Of a stretch of 38,545 nt of DNA, positions 8,265 to 15,502 are shown piece after piece. This stretch comes from an uncultured Bacteroidales bacterium (lineage in GTDB: Bacteria; Bacteroidota; Bacteroidia; Bacteroidales; P3): contig OMYR01000008.1 in the NCBI GenBank assembly GCA_900315335.1, forward strand, positions 1 through 38,545. The letters are read 5' to 3'. A program made the position numbers and the translations under genes. The notes beneath the pieces were generated by a model that had not been told where the DNA came from, searched no databases, and worked only from the letters and a program-made list of their open reading frames with translations. The first letter of the stretch is position 1, and each line of letters starts with the position of its first letter.

Positions 8265-10139
8265 ATGTGGTCAGATATTGAAACTTCAAAAGACCTATTA
8301 GGTTATTCGATACACGCGTCATTGCTTAAAGACGTTGTAACAAACCCCAAGAACTTGCCAATTACGGTTGGTTTATATGGAGATTGGGGTTCAGGAAAAT
8401 CAAGCATTTTAAAGATTCTTCAAGAACAATTGGAGAAGGACGATAACACTGTTGTAGTTTATTTTGACGGATGGTCTTTCGAAAGTTTTGACGATGCAAA
8501 GATGTCTCTTATTCAAGGCATAGTTGATGCTTTAGAGAATAATGAAAAATTTTTCGCAAAAGTCAAAGACGATACAGAAGGAGCTTTTAAGGCTGTGAAG
8601 GAAGCTTTTGCAGGACTTAAAAAATCCATTACTTGGATGCGCGCTTTGAAGGTTACTACAAAAGCTGCGCTTCCCGTAGCTTCTGCAGTTATGACAGGAG
8701 GGGTATCTATTATACCTACTTTAATTTCTGCGTTCCGAGAAAATAAAGAATATCTTGTTGATCTTTTAACAGGAGATAAGGCAGAAGAGTTTCTTCAGAA
8801 TGCTATTAATTCGGAAAACGATGAAAAGAAATATAAAGCTGTCCGAGAATTTAGGACAGACTTTGAAACATTGATAAATAAAAGTAAGCAAGGACAAATA
8901 GTCATTTTGATTGATGACCTTGATAGATGTTTGCCTCGACATATCATTGACAACCTAGAAGCTATCAAGTTATTCCTCAATGTTCCCAAGACAGCATTTG
9001 TTATAGCAGCAGACCAATACATTGTGTCTAATGCAATTAAAAGCGAATATAAAACCCTTATAGAAGCATCAAAGGAAGACAGGCCTCATGACAATCTTGG
9101 CGAGGCATATATGGAAAAGTTTATACAATTACCCTACACCTTGCCAAAACTTAGTCCCAAAGAAGTTGAAACATATGTGACATTATTGTTTTGTCAATCA
9201 ATCCTTGATGAAAGTAATTTCTTAAAAATACAAGAAGACTTCGCCTTATTTGTGAGCCAAAACAAATTTGAGAAATATGGTTGGGATAAGATTAAGAACG
9301 TTCTTTCAGGTGACAATACTCATGATTTATCATCAACAATAGGTTTCGTTTCTCACTTTGCAACAATAATCGGAAATTCTCTTAGGTGGAATCCACGTTT
9401 AATAAAAAGGTTTTTAAATGCCTTTGAAGTTAGGTTCAGCCTTCTTTCGAGGTCGGGGCTCAATAATGAAAAGAACCGTTTCGCGCTCCTCAAACTGATG
9501 CTTATAGAACAAAACTCTTTAGACCGTTTTATACAATTGAATTCTTGGACAATGTCAAGTCATGACACACCAAAGGAAATTTTGGCACTTGAAGCTATTG
9601 TTGATGCTGGCAATAAAGATTTTGGTGAATATAAGGAATGGAATTCTTTAGAACTAAAACAGATATTTGCATCAGAACCGAAGTTTAGCCAAGTAGATAT
9701 GCGTGAATTATTTTGGGTTTCTCGTGACAATCTAGTAGATCAAATGAGTGGAGTTGCCTTGATTCCACCGCATGTAAAGAATGTATTCAACAAGATTTAC
9801 AATGCGGATTCTGATAGTATAAGAAAAAATATGTGTAAAACAGAAATTACAGGATTGTCGTCAGAAGGTATAAAAGATATTTTCACTCTTTTAGATGCAA
9901 AATTATTAACATCAGTGACGGATAAGAATGCATATGGGGTTTATTACTATTGCATATTAAATGATATAGCAGGGGCGTATGAGAGTTTCTTGGAAATACT
10001 TTCAAGGATAGATACGAGTAAGATTCCATTCTCATTAGGAAGCAAATTCAAGGATATTCTAGACAAATACGGAAGTGACAAAAAACTAATTACGCTCATT
10101 GAACGAAATAATCGATTGATGAATTCAATTAAAAGTTGA
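8265..10139 (+). CDS. qatA: QatA, KAP-family P-loop NTPase of the Qat anti-phage system
   Basis: QatA is the ATPase of the four-gene Qat defence system. The 624-residue protein has a KAP-type NTPase domain. Walker A is GDWGSGKS at residues 39-46, and Walker B is VILIDDLDRC at about residues 212-221. The insertion between them contains a hydrophobic stretch (TTKAALPVASAVMTGGVSII, about residues 130-150). KAP proteins typically have membrane segments in this position, so the protein may contact the membrane. The C-terminal third is helical, without recognised motifs. The gene is first in a tight plus-strand operon, and its stop lies 2 nt before the likely qatB ATG. The four-gene order is what makes the Qat assignment firm. 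The step at which phage is stopped is not known from sequence. Confidence 0.93.
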   Translation: MWSDIETSKDLLGYSIHASLLKDVVTNPKNLPITVGLYGDWGSGKSSILKILQEQLEKDDNTVVVYFDGWSFESFDDAKMSLIQGIVDALENNEKFFAKVKDDTEGAFKAVKEAFAGLKKSITWMRALKVTTKAALPVASAVMTGGVSIIPTLISAFRENKEYLVDLLTGDKAEEFLQNAINSENDEKKYKAVREFRTDFETLINKSKQGQIVILIDDLDRCLPRHIIDNLEAIKLFLNVPKTAFVIAADQYIVSNAIKSEYKTLIEASKEDRPHDNLGEAYMEKFIQLPYTLPKLSPKEVETYVTLLFCQSILDESNFLKIQEDFALFVSQNKFEKYGWDKIKNVLSGDNTHDLSSTIGFVSHFATIIGNSLRWNPRLIKRFLNAFEVRFSLLSRSGLNNEKNRFALLKLMLIEQNSLDRFIQLNSWTMSSHDTPKEILALEAIVDAGNKDFGEYKEWNSLELKQIFASEPKFSQVDMRELFWVSRDNLVDQMSGVALIPPHVKNVFNKIYNADSDSIRKNMCKTEITGLSSEGIKDIFTLLDAKLLTSVTDKNAYGVYYYCILNDIAGAYESFLEILSRIDTSKIPFSLGSKFKDILDKYGSDKKLITLIERNNRLMNSIKS

Positions 10140-10141
10140 CA

Positions 10142-10969
10142 ATGGGAACATCGCATAGACATAAGTTAGGGGTTGCAGGACAACCTAATTGGGGAAGTGT
10201 ATCTTCATCAATAACAGGAGTCGCTAATGGTGTTGTCGATTCAGATATGCTTGACAACAATCCACCAGCCAATATGACTCCTCAGCAAAAGTCAAAAAGG
10301 CAAAGCATAATCGGCAGTCGAATAAGTAACAACTATCATCACGCTGTTCGGAATTTACTTCGAGCATCAGGAGGAAGAGCGAAGGTTAGTAATGGTCAAT
10401 CTCGTGCGTTTGGACATGCTGGAATTGTAGTAGCAGGGGGACTGACCAGCACATTTCAAGAAATTGCAAATAATGGATTGTCGTCATGGCTCCAACAAAA
10501 TGGAGTTCTTTCTTTGGAAGGAATGTCATGTCGTGATATTCTGGATGTTATTAGAAAATACATAGATAATGGCGTAACAGGGTTAGATGATACCGCTGCA
10601 AATGAAGCATTGGAACATATAATGGACTTATTGGAGAACCGCATGGGAGATGATCCTTCAAGTTTTGAAGAAATCATGAACAATATTGTTGGCTCGGATG
10701 AAATTAAAAATCTACTTGATGAATTCTTTGGAGTTTACATCTACAGTTATCTTTCTCAAAGCTTTGCAGAAAAACTTGAACAAGAAAAAGGTACAGAAAC
10801 CATGTCTGCAACTATGTCTGAGATAAAAGAGCAAATTATAGATGACATTAAGACTGGAAAAAATGGTCGCTCTGTAACTGCTGTTGATTGGAGTTCAGAA
10901 GATGGCAAGAGTTTTATTAAAACAGAATTTAATAGAATACTTTATATATTAGCAAAAAATGAAGATTAG
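10142..10969 (+). CDS. qatB: QatB, Qat anti-phage system protein of unknown activity
   Basis: This 275-residue protein is the second Qat gene. The N-terminus MGTSHRHKLGVAGQPNWGSV, with MGTS followed by a Gly/Pro-rich PNWGS segment, is the pattern seen in QatB proteins. The rest is mostly helical and shows no catalytic motif that I recognise. A TTG at 10136 could extend it by two codons and would overlap qatA, but the ATG at 10142 matches the family start and is preferred. Its 3' end overlaps qatC by 11 nt. QatB is required for defence in studied Qat systems, but its biochemistry is not established. The assignment rests on the N-terminal pattern plus its place between a KAP ATPase and a QueC-like gene. 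Confidence 0.9.
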   Translation: MGTSHRHKLGVAGQPNWGSVSSSITGVANGVVDSDMLDNNPPANMTPQQKSKRQSIIGSRISNNYHHAVRNLLRASGGRAKVSNGQSRAFGHAGIVVAGGLTSTFQEIANNGLSSWLQQNGVLSLEGMSCRDILDVIRKYIDNGVTGLDDTAANEALEHIMDLLENRMGDDPSSFEEIMNNIVGSDEIKNLLDEFFGVYIYSYLSQSFAEKLEQEKGTETMSATMSEIKEQIIDDIKTGKNGRSVTAVDWSSEDGKSFIKTEFNRILYILAKNED

Positions 10970-12296
10970 AACCACATCATATCGCATTAGCACACTTTCC
11001 AAAAAGGATAAAAGATTGACTATCGACATAGATATTACATTACCTAATGGAAATATAATAAAGACTTCAGCCATCATACAGTTGCATCCTTTAGCTTATT
11101 TTCTTGGTAAGATTCCTAATGCTTCTTTTAGCCTATTGTATCTTTCTGCAATAGTATATGCTATTGACAGAAGCGTTGAACGTAAACGCTATTCTGTTGA
11201 TGGATGGTCAAGAGAATTTGAAGTAGAAATACATATCCCAGAATATGAGGCATTATTACAATATCGCGATTTAATCAATAAATTGCTTTCGTTTTTGACG
11301 GGTGATTTTTGGGATTGCAACTTTGTGGGAACAGCATCTATCCCACCTATAGTATATGAACAAAGTGCATATTTTGATGGCATAACTGGTGTATCTCTAT
11401 TTTCAGGGGGACTTGATTCGTTAATTGGTGCTATTGACTATATGACCAATAATCCAGATGGTAAAATTTTCTTAGCATCGCATTATGATAGTAACATGAC
11501 AGGCCCTAAAAGTGATCAAGAAAAGATAGAGTTACAATTCAGAAAGAAATTTGCGGGGAGATATTTACACTTACCTGCAATTTTAATCGAACCTAGCATT
11601 TCTAAGGAAACATCTTGCCGTTCTAGATCATTAATGTTTATAGCAATAGCACAAATAGTAGCATCCTATGCCAAATGCAATATAACTATTCCTGAAAACG
11701 GTTCTGTTTCACTAAATTTCCCTCTTTCTCCTTCTAGAAGGGCATCTTGCAGTACAAGGACAACACATCCTATTTTTCTTAAACAGTTACAGGTGTTAAT
11801 CAATGTTCTAGGACTATATCCAAACTTGGTTAATCCTTATGAGAAAATGACTAAAGGAGAGATGGTTCAAAGCTGTTCAGACAAGGAGTTTTTATTACAG
11901 ATAGTAGCCGATTCAAATTCATGCGGAAAGCGCAATATGCATCAACACATGTACGACAACAGACAGGCTACTCATTGCGGCCATTGTATGCCCTGTATGT
12001 ATAGGAAAGCTTCTCTAGTTGGAGAAATAGACAATACGACATATGGTAATCGTTTCATTACGCTGTTTGATAAGAAAAAAGATAAAGTATCGCAGGATTT
12101 CTTCGCGATGTTAGACTTTTTAAAGAAGGATATTACACGAAATGAAATTAAGCGTGAATTGCACATTGCTGGTATGACGGATTTTTCAGATATTGATGAA
12201 TATGTTGATTTGGTTGTTAGAACACGAGCAGAGTTGATAAGAATGTTGCAGGCAGATAACAATTCCGCTATAAATAACTACATGGGCTGGATATGA
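10959..12296 (+). CDS. qatC: QatC, QueC-like PP-loop enzyme of the Qat system
   Basis: QatC resembles QueC, the ATP-dependent enzyme that makes the 7-cyano-7-deazaguanine base (preQ0). The 445-residue protein has a poorly conserved N-terminal region of about 140 residues that housekeeping QueC lacks. The PP-loop SGGLDS lies at about residues 148-153. A C-terminal zinc-type cysteine cluster follows (NSCGKRN, then HCGHCMPC at about residues 338-345). These motifs are intact, so nucleotide binding and adenylation are expected. Whether the product is a deazaguanine, a modified protein or something else is not known. The length, about twice QueC, and the neighbours distinguish it from a queuosine gene; no queD, queE or queF lies nearby. 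It overlaps qatB by 11 nt and qatD by 4 nt. Confidence 0.94.
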   Translation: MKIRTTSYRISTLSKKDKRLTIDIDITLPNGNIIKTSAIIQLHPLAYFLGKIPNASFSLLYLSAIVYAIDRSVERKRYSVDGWSREFEVEIHIPEYEALLQYRDLINKLLSFLTGDFWDCNFVGTASIPPIVYEQSAYFDGITGVSLFSGGLDSLIGAIDYMTNNPDGKIFLASHYDSNMTGPKSDQEKIELQFRKKFAGRYLHLPAILIEPSISKETSCRSRSLMFIAIAQIVASYAKCNITIPENGSVSLNFPLSPSRRASCSTRTTHPIFLKQLQVLINVLGLYPNLVNPYEKMTKGEMVQSCSDKEFLLQIVADSNSCGKRNMHQHMYDNRQATHCGHCMPCMYRKASLVGEIDNTTYGNRFITLFDKKKDKVSQDFFAMLDFLKKDITRNEIKRELHIAGMTDFSDIDEYVDLVVRTRAELIRMLQADNNSAINNYMGWI

Positions 12297-12979
12297 TAAT
12301 AGACACGCATTGCCACTTTGATATGATGCAAAATCCTGAGCAATACATACAAAGCGCAGAAAACAAAGGTGATATAATCATAGGAATGACTAATTTGCCA
12401 AGTCATTTCCAAATGGGTTATGCTCATGTTCGAAATTTCCGACATATAAGATTGGCGTTGGGTTTTCATCCTCAATTAGCTGTAGAATCAAGCAAAGAAC
12501 TAGCTTCATTCAGCAAACAAGTTAATAAGACATCGTATATCGGCGAAATCGGTTTAGACTTTTCAAAAGACTTTGTTGATTCAAAGGAAAAACAGATATA
12601 TGCTTTTCGGTATGTGTTAAGTCTTATAAAAGATAAAAATAAGATAGTGAGTGTCCACTCACGTAAAGCCGAAAAAGAAGTTTTTGAACTATTGCAGGAA
12701 TATAGAATAAAGAATGCGATATTTCATTGGTATTCAGGGCCTCTAAGTTTAATTGAGGAGATTATAAATGCTGGTTACTATTTTTCAATCAATGAAGCAA
12801 TGACAACATCTATTTCTGGTAAAAAAATTATAAGCAAAATTCCTCCAAATCGAATATTAACAGAAACAGACGCTCCATTTAATAAACATTCCAATATTCT
12901 CAATGCTATTTCAAATATTGGATTGACGGAAGATCTTATTTACTCAAATTTTCTAAAACTAATAAATGCTATAGTATAA
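12293..12979 (+). CDS. qatD: QatD, TatD-like metal-dependent nuclease of the Qat system
   Basis: QatD belongs to the TatD family of metal-dependent deoxyribonucleases. The 228 residues show the metal-ligand set of this TIM-barrel amidohydrolase fold: HCH at residues 6-8 (H6 and H8), GEIGLDF with the bridging Glu near residue 84, SVHSRKA with a His near 122, FHWYSG with a His near 145, and TETDAPF with an Asp near 195. All are present, so the enzyme should be active. It is slightly shorter than housekeeping TatD (about 260 residues). The ATGA overlap with qatC implies coupled translation. It completes the A-B-C-D order. In defence it may degrade phage nucleic acid, but the target is unknown. 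Confidence 0.93.
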   Translation: MIIDTHCHFDMMQNPEQYIQSAENKGDIIIGMTNLPSHFQMGYAHVRNFRHIRLALGFHPQLAVESSKELASFSKQVNKTSYIGEIGLDFSKDFVDSKEKQIYAFRYVLSLIKDKNKIVSVHSRKAEKEVFELLQEYRIKNAIFHWYSGPLSLIEEIINAGYYFSINEAMTTSISGKKIISKIPPNRILTETDAPFNKHSNILNAISNIGLTEDLIYSNFLKLINAIV

Positions 12980-13001
12980 CTACAATAGATTATTAACAGT
13001 T

Positions 13002-13400
13002 ATGAAATCGATACGAATATTTTTACTAAAAGGAAAAGAGAGCATGATTGACCATGTAAAGAGTATTCAGACACTGGGATGTGCTTACTGGAAAAAGGCT
13101 CGTAACAAAAATCTACAAGTTGGAGATATATGTTATCTTTACCTCATAGGTAAAGGTCATTATCAAATACGCTTTCGTCTTGAAGTGGTTGATATTAGTT
13201 GTATTCGTGAAGACAGTTCTTGTTGGATTACTCCATTTAAGGCAGATAACGATTGTTATAAACTCATTCCAACAGCAGCAATGTATATGGGAGATGCTTT
13301 ATCATTAGACACTCTTGAAGAAATAGGTATCAATCGTCACTCACAATTCAAAGAACTTAATGAATATCAGGAAGATTATTTAAGGAAATATTTTGAGTGA
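13002..13400 (+). CDS. Small protein of unknown function, possibly PUA/EVE-like
   Basis: I do not recognise this 132-residue protein with certainty. It has the segments VGDICYLYLIGKGHYQIRFRLEVVDI (about residues 42-67) and SCWITPFKAD. A Gly-Asp turn between strands, followed by strands with alternating polar residues, recalls PUA/EVE-like folds that bind modified bases. That similarity is weak and only by eye. There is no signal peptide or membrane segment. The start codon is 22 nt after qatD on the same strand with no terminator between, so it may be a fifth gene of the qat transcript. Its codon use looks like that of the qat genes. The CDS is probably real. The fold suggestion is low confidence. 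Confidence 0.75.
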   Translation: MKSIRIFLLKGKESMIDHVKSIQTLGCAYWKKARNKNLQVGDICYLYLIGKGHYQIRFRLEVVDISCIREDSSCWITPFKADNDCYKLIPTAAMYMGDALSLDTLEEIGINRHSQFKELNEYQEDYLRKYFE

Positions 13401-13432
13401 TTTCATGCGAATAGCATCTAACAAAACATTAT

Positions 13433-13639
13433 ATGAACGTATTTGAAGAATACCTAAATAGCGAAGATTTGGAAAAGCGTGAACGAGCCAAATTGTGGAG
13501 AACATCTATAGGATTACAAGACGTTGACAATCTGCGCGTGTCTAACTTCCTTATCGAAACTGCCCGTAAGCATATCGAAGGAGAAATTTCAATGGACGAA
13601 GTAGGCCGATTTATTGATGAATACTATAAAAAGAAGTAA
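13433..13639 (+). CDS. VbhA-type antitoxin, Fic toxin partner missing
   Basis: This 68-residue protein resembles antitoxins of the VbhA family, which hold Fic AMP-transferases inactive by placing a helix with a (S/T)xxxE(G/N) motif in the active site. The N-terminal helix here reads LWRTSIGLQDVDNL. The equivalent motif would be SIGLQD, with Gln and Asp in place of the inhibitory Glu and Gly. The C-terminal half, ARKHIEGEISMDEVGRFIDEYY, has the family's YI-x-GEI-x-x-(D)E-x pattern. In Bacteroides a Fic-domain gene usually follows directly. Here no HPFxxGNG Fic motif is found downstream, and the next gene is a broken phosphoesterase. It is therefore an orphan antitoxin or an independent regulator. 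The family call is from memory of the consensus. Confidence 0.72.
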   Translation: MNVFEEYLNSEDLEKRERAKLWRTSIGLQDVDNLRVSNFLIETARKHIEGEISMDEVGRFIDEYYKKK

Positions 13640-13693
13640 CATCAACTATCGAATTGCACTGTTAAAAAACAATGGAATTAGTCTATAAAAAAG

Positions 13694-14253
13694 ATGAATC
13701 ATAACGGCATATTCTCACTATCTTTTCCCGAAGTCAAGACAATTATTGTCTCCGGTGACATTCATGGAGACTTTAATCAGTTGGTGTTCAAGCTCTGTAT
13801 CCAATATCAGCTTACGGACACTTTGCTAATTGTAGCCGGGGATTGTGGCTTTGGCTTCGAAAAGAAAGAGTATTATGAGCAGATGGTTAGACGAAATGTC
13901 AAGCGAATGAACCAAGCCAATAATTGGATTGTGTTTGTGCGCGGTAATCATGATAATCCTGCTTATTTCGATGGCTCATTGTTCAACTTCAAACGCTGTA
14001 TTGCCGTTCCCGATTATGCCATTCTACAAGCCTGTAATCATACTATCCTTTGTGTCGGTGGAGCTATCTCTATTGACCGTATCTATCGCATAAATGAATG
14101 GAATAAACGAAAATACTTCTGTTGCATCTCAAAACCGACAACCATCCGATAAGCCATTGGTACTATAGTCATTTTCATCAAAGTTGGCATTCTGCCATTG
14201 ATGGAATACTATATCAAATGCTCGATATCATGGAGTTCTGTCGAATATATTGA
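13694..14253 (+). pseudogene. Calcineurin-like metallophosphoesterase, internal deletion and frameshift
   Basis: The first 459 nt read as a metallophosphoesterase with intact metal motifs: SGDIHGDFN (about residues 19-27), VAGDCGFG (about 52-59) and VRGNHDNPAYFDG (about 86-98), followed by CVGGAISID. The sequence ends with an aberrant CCISKPTTIR tail and a stop at 14150-14152. A second frame, starting near 14128, carries the missing C-terminus: KTDNHPISHWYYSHFHQSWH, then a MLDIMEF end, with a stop at 14251-14253. The SHFHQSWH segment corresponds to the GHFH metal-ligand motif of the family. Between the two parts, roughly 75 codons present in family members are missing, including the (T)H-x-P-type motif region. 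The event is one deletion that also shifts frame. The product is not expected to be functional. Confidence 0.85.
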
Positions 14254-14264
14254 TTTATACCGTT

Positions 14265-14304
14265 TCGGGTATAATATTGATATAATAAGCAAGATTATAC
14301 CCGA
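14265..14304. repeat. Perfect 11-bp inverted repeat, possible orphan operator
   Basis: TCGGGTATAAT (14265-14275) and ATTATACCCGA (14294-14304) are exact reverse complements separated by 18 nt. A further short palindrome, GCTATAATAGC, follows at about 14308. Paired half-sites of this size and spacing resemble operators of HTH-antitoxin operons. No such gene follows, so this may be the remnant of a lost toxin-antitoxin promoter. The role is inferred. Confidence 0.5.
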
Positions 14305-14386
14305 TAGGCTATAATAGCTGTTAGCGGAATACAAGTGTTCCTATTAGGGCATACAAACATTTTCCATTGTGAACAAACGGAGGCAA

Positions 14387-14471
14387 TTACACTTTTTCAA
14401 GCGAATAAATCTGATTCGTTATACTTTTTCCAACGAATATCACCCACTCCTCTACACTTTTCCAAACGAAT
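14387..14471 (+). repeat. Three direct repeats of about 20 nt, spaced 32-33 nt
   Basis: Copies start at 14387 (TTACACTTTTTCAAGCGAAT), 14419 (TTATACTTTTTCCAACGAAT) and 14452 (CTACACTTTTCCAAACGAAT). Starts are 32 and 33 nt apart, and the spacers do not match. The consensus is YTAYACTTTTyCAAnCGAAT. The array could be a set of protein-binding sites or a degraded repeat. It is too short and too degenerate for a CRISPR array. Confidence 0.65.
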
Positions 14472-14790
14472 CAAATATAAATCCTACAAAGTTTTCTGGT
14501 CTTATGACCTATTTCCTATTATTAAGTACCCTCTTGGAAAGAAAACCATCCCGCAAACCACAGAAATCCCAAGAAAACCACTACCTTTGTATTCAACAAG
14601 CGTTCTGTAACATACCTGCGGAAATGCCCTATCATTCAATACATTGTATCTGATAGCGGACATTCCACAAAAGGGCTGAAAAGAGGCGGTACAACACGTA
14701 TATGCAAAGCAATGAAATACAACGGTTTGCATTTGTCCCTACATTCTGTGTATTTGTCAAAACAGGGGTTGTACCGATTAAAATGAATTG

Positions 14791-14807
14791 TCACTGATAA
14801 TCAGTGA
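14791..14807. repeat. 17-nt palindrome
   Basis: TCACTGAT-A-ATCAGTGA has perfect 8-bp arms around a single base. It is not followed by a T-run, so it is not a terminator. It could be a dimeric regulator site, but no gene starts within 200 nt. Confidence 0.5.
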
Positions 14808-14965
14808 TGTGAATATGTTGCATCGGCAAGTAAATAGAAAATATAAGTAACGGAGATATTTCAGAAGCAGTCAAAAGTTAAGGAAGATACTATTTTACAT
14901 TAATGGAAATAATATCGTATGTGAATATTGAACGTTTGAGCAATAATATTTTTCCGCTTTTACTT

Positions 14966-14997
14966 TTTGCCAATTCAAAAACATTTTATATTTTTGC
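14966..14997 (+). promoter_or_regulatory. Full-consensus Bacteroidetes promoter without a clear gene
   Basis: TTTG at 14966-14969, a 19-nt spacer, and TATTTTTGC at 14989-14997 match the Bacteroidetes housekeeping promoter exactly. Transcription would begin near 15004. The only ORF right behind it is a 12-codon frame, MKIMIKILFFLA, at 15012-15050. A terminator hairpin follows at 15141-15183. Confidence 0.6.
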
Positions 14998-15003
14998 ACT
15001 CGC

Positions 15004-15183
15004 TTAACAAAATGAAAATAATGATAAAAATACTGTTCTTTTTAGCGTAACTACCTAATTTAGCGTCATATCAAGGGGGGGGGATTTTAGTTGCTGCATT
15101 TAGAAATACAGCCGTTATAATATTACTACATATAATAAGGTATTCATATAAACTTGTAACGAGTTTATATGAATATTTTTTTT
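15004..15183 (+). ncRNA. Candidate short transcript between a promoter and a terminator
   Basis: The promoter at 14966-14997 and the terminator at 15141-15183 delimit a transcript of about 180 nt. It contains a 12-codon frame with a signal-peptide-like composition (15012-15050) and a run of nine G at 15075-15083. After the TAA stop at 15048-15050 that frame stays open to 15234, so the unit could instead be the remains of a secreted-protein gene. No known RNA family is recognised. Confidence 0.3.
15141..15183 (+). terminator. Intrinsic terminator
   Basis: TATTCATATAAAC (15141-15153) and GTTTATATGAATA (15163-15175) form a perfect 13-bp stem with a 9-nt loop, followed by eight T residues. No recognised gene lies immediately upstream. 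Confidence 0.75.
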
Positions 15184-15194
15184 ATTTGCCCTTC

Positions 15195-15436
15195 GGTGGT
15201 AAGGAATATGATTTTGTGGTAATGAAGAAATGATTTTGAAGATTAGAGATTTATGTCTGATGGTTAGAGATTTTTGTATGAAAAAACTTATGTTCTTGTC
15301 CAAAAAACACGAGCGGCTGTCCAAACAACACGGAAACGCTGTAAAGGTTTGTACAAACCTTAATGACGTTTCTGCGTTTTTTAGACGAAAGTACGGCTTA
15401 TTTGGACGAGTACTTCAATTATTTGGATGAAAAACA
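15195..15436. repeat. 21-nt-period degenerate tandem array, subfamily 1
   Basis: About eleven consecutive 21-nt units with starts at 15195, 15216, 15237, 15258, 15279, 15300, 15321, 15342, 15363, 15384 and 15405, plus a partial unit at 15426. Neighbouring units share short blocks such as TTAGAGATTT, GTCCAAA, and TTTGGACGA or TTTAGACGAA. One forward frame stays open for 66 codons and reads as heptads (for example CLMVRDF, LSKKHER, LSKQHGN). The array ends 66 nt before the start of the next gene. It is not a CRISPR array, because there are no spacers. Confidence 0.75.
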
Positions 15437-15502
15437 GTAATGAACAAACATAAAATCAAGACGATTGAATAAAAATTAATAATACAAATAAAAAGAAAAG
15501 AG

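Larger units (their letters stand above)
14254..15502. other. Gene-poor scar between the defence island and the core chromosome
   Basis: About 1.25 kb without a convincing protein-coding gene. Frames up to 94 codons exist, but they show low-complexity composition and no recognisable domain. The stretch holds an 11-bp inverted repeat (14265-14304), three copies of a 20-nt repeat (14387-14471), a 9-bp inverted pair (14687-14695 and 14768-14776), a 17-nt palindrome (14791-14807), a promoter-like sequence (14966-14997), a run of nine G (15075-15083), a hairpin terminator (15141-15183) and an 11-unit 21-nt tandem array (15195-15436). It looks like the decayed edge of an insertion. Confidence 0.7.

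Noticed and set aside
10959-12296. Housekeeping queuosine gene queC
   Set aside because: The protein is about twice the QueC length, lies between qatB and qatD, and has no other queuosine genes nearby.
14335-14653. Two overlapping plus-strand frames of 91 and 94 codons
   Set aside because: They run through the three direct repeats, have no domain or start signal, and lie between decayed sequence.
14502-14732. Minus-strand frame of 76 codons
   Set aside because: It shows no recognisable motif, has no promoter, and overlaps repeat-rich non-coding DNA.
14687-14776. Possible miniature transposable element with 9-bp inverted ends (CGGTACAAC and GTTGTACCG)
   Set aside because: The ends are short, there is no target-site duplication, and a chance pair of this length is plausible.
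15230-15430. 66-codon frame as a protein gene
   Set aside because: The frame is wholly made of 21-nt units and has no promoter of its own. It is better explained as repeat DNA.
15195-15436. CRISPR-like tandem repeats
   Set aside because: The units are contiguous and degenerate with no unique spacers, and no cas genes lie in the window.
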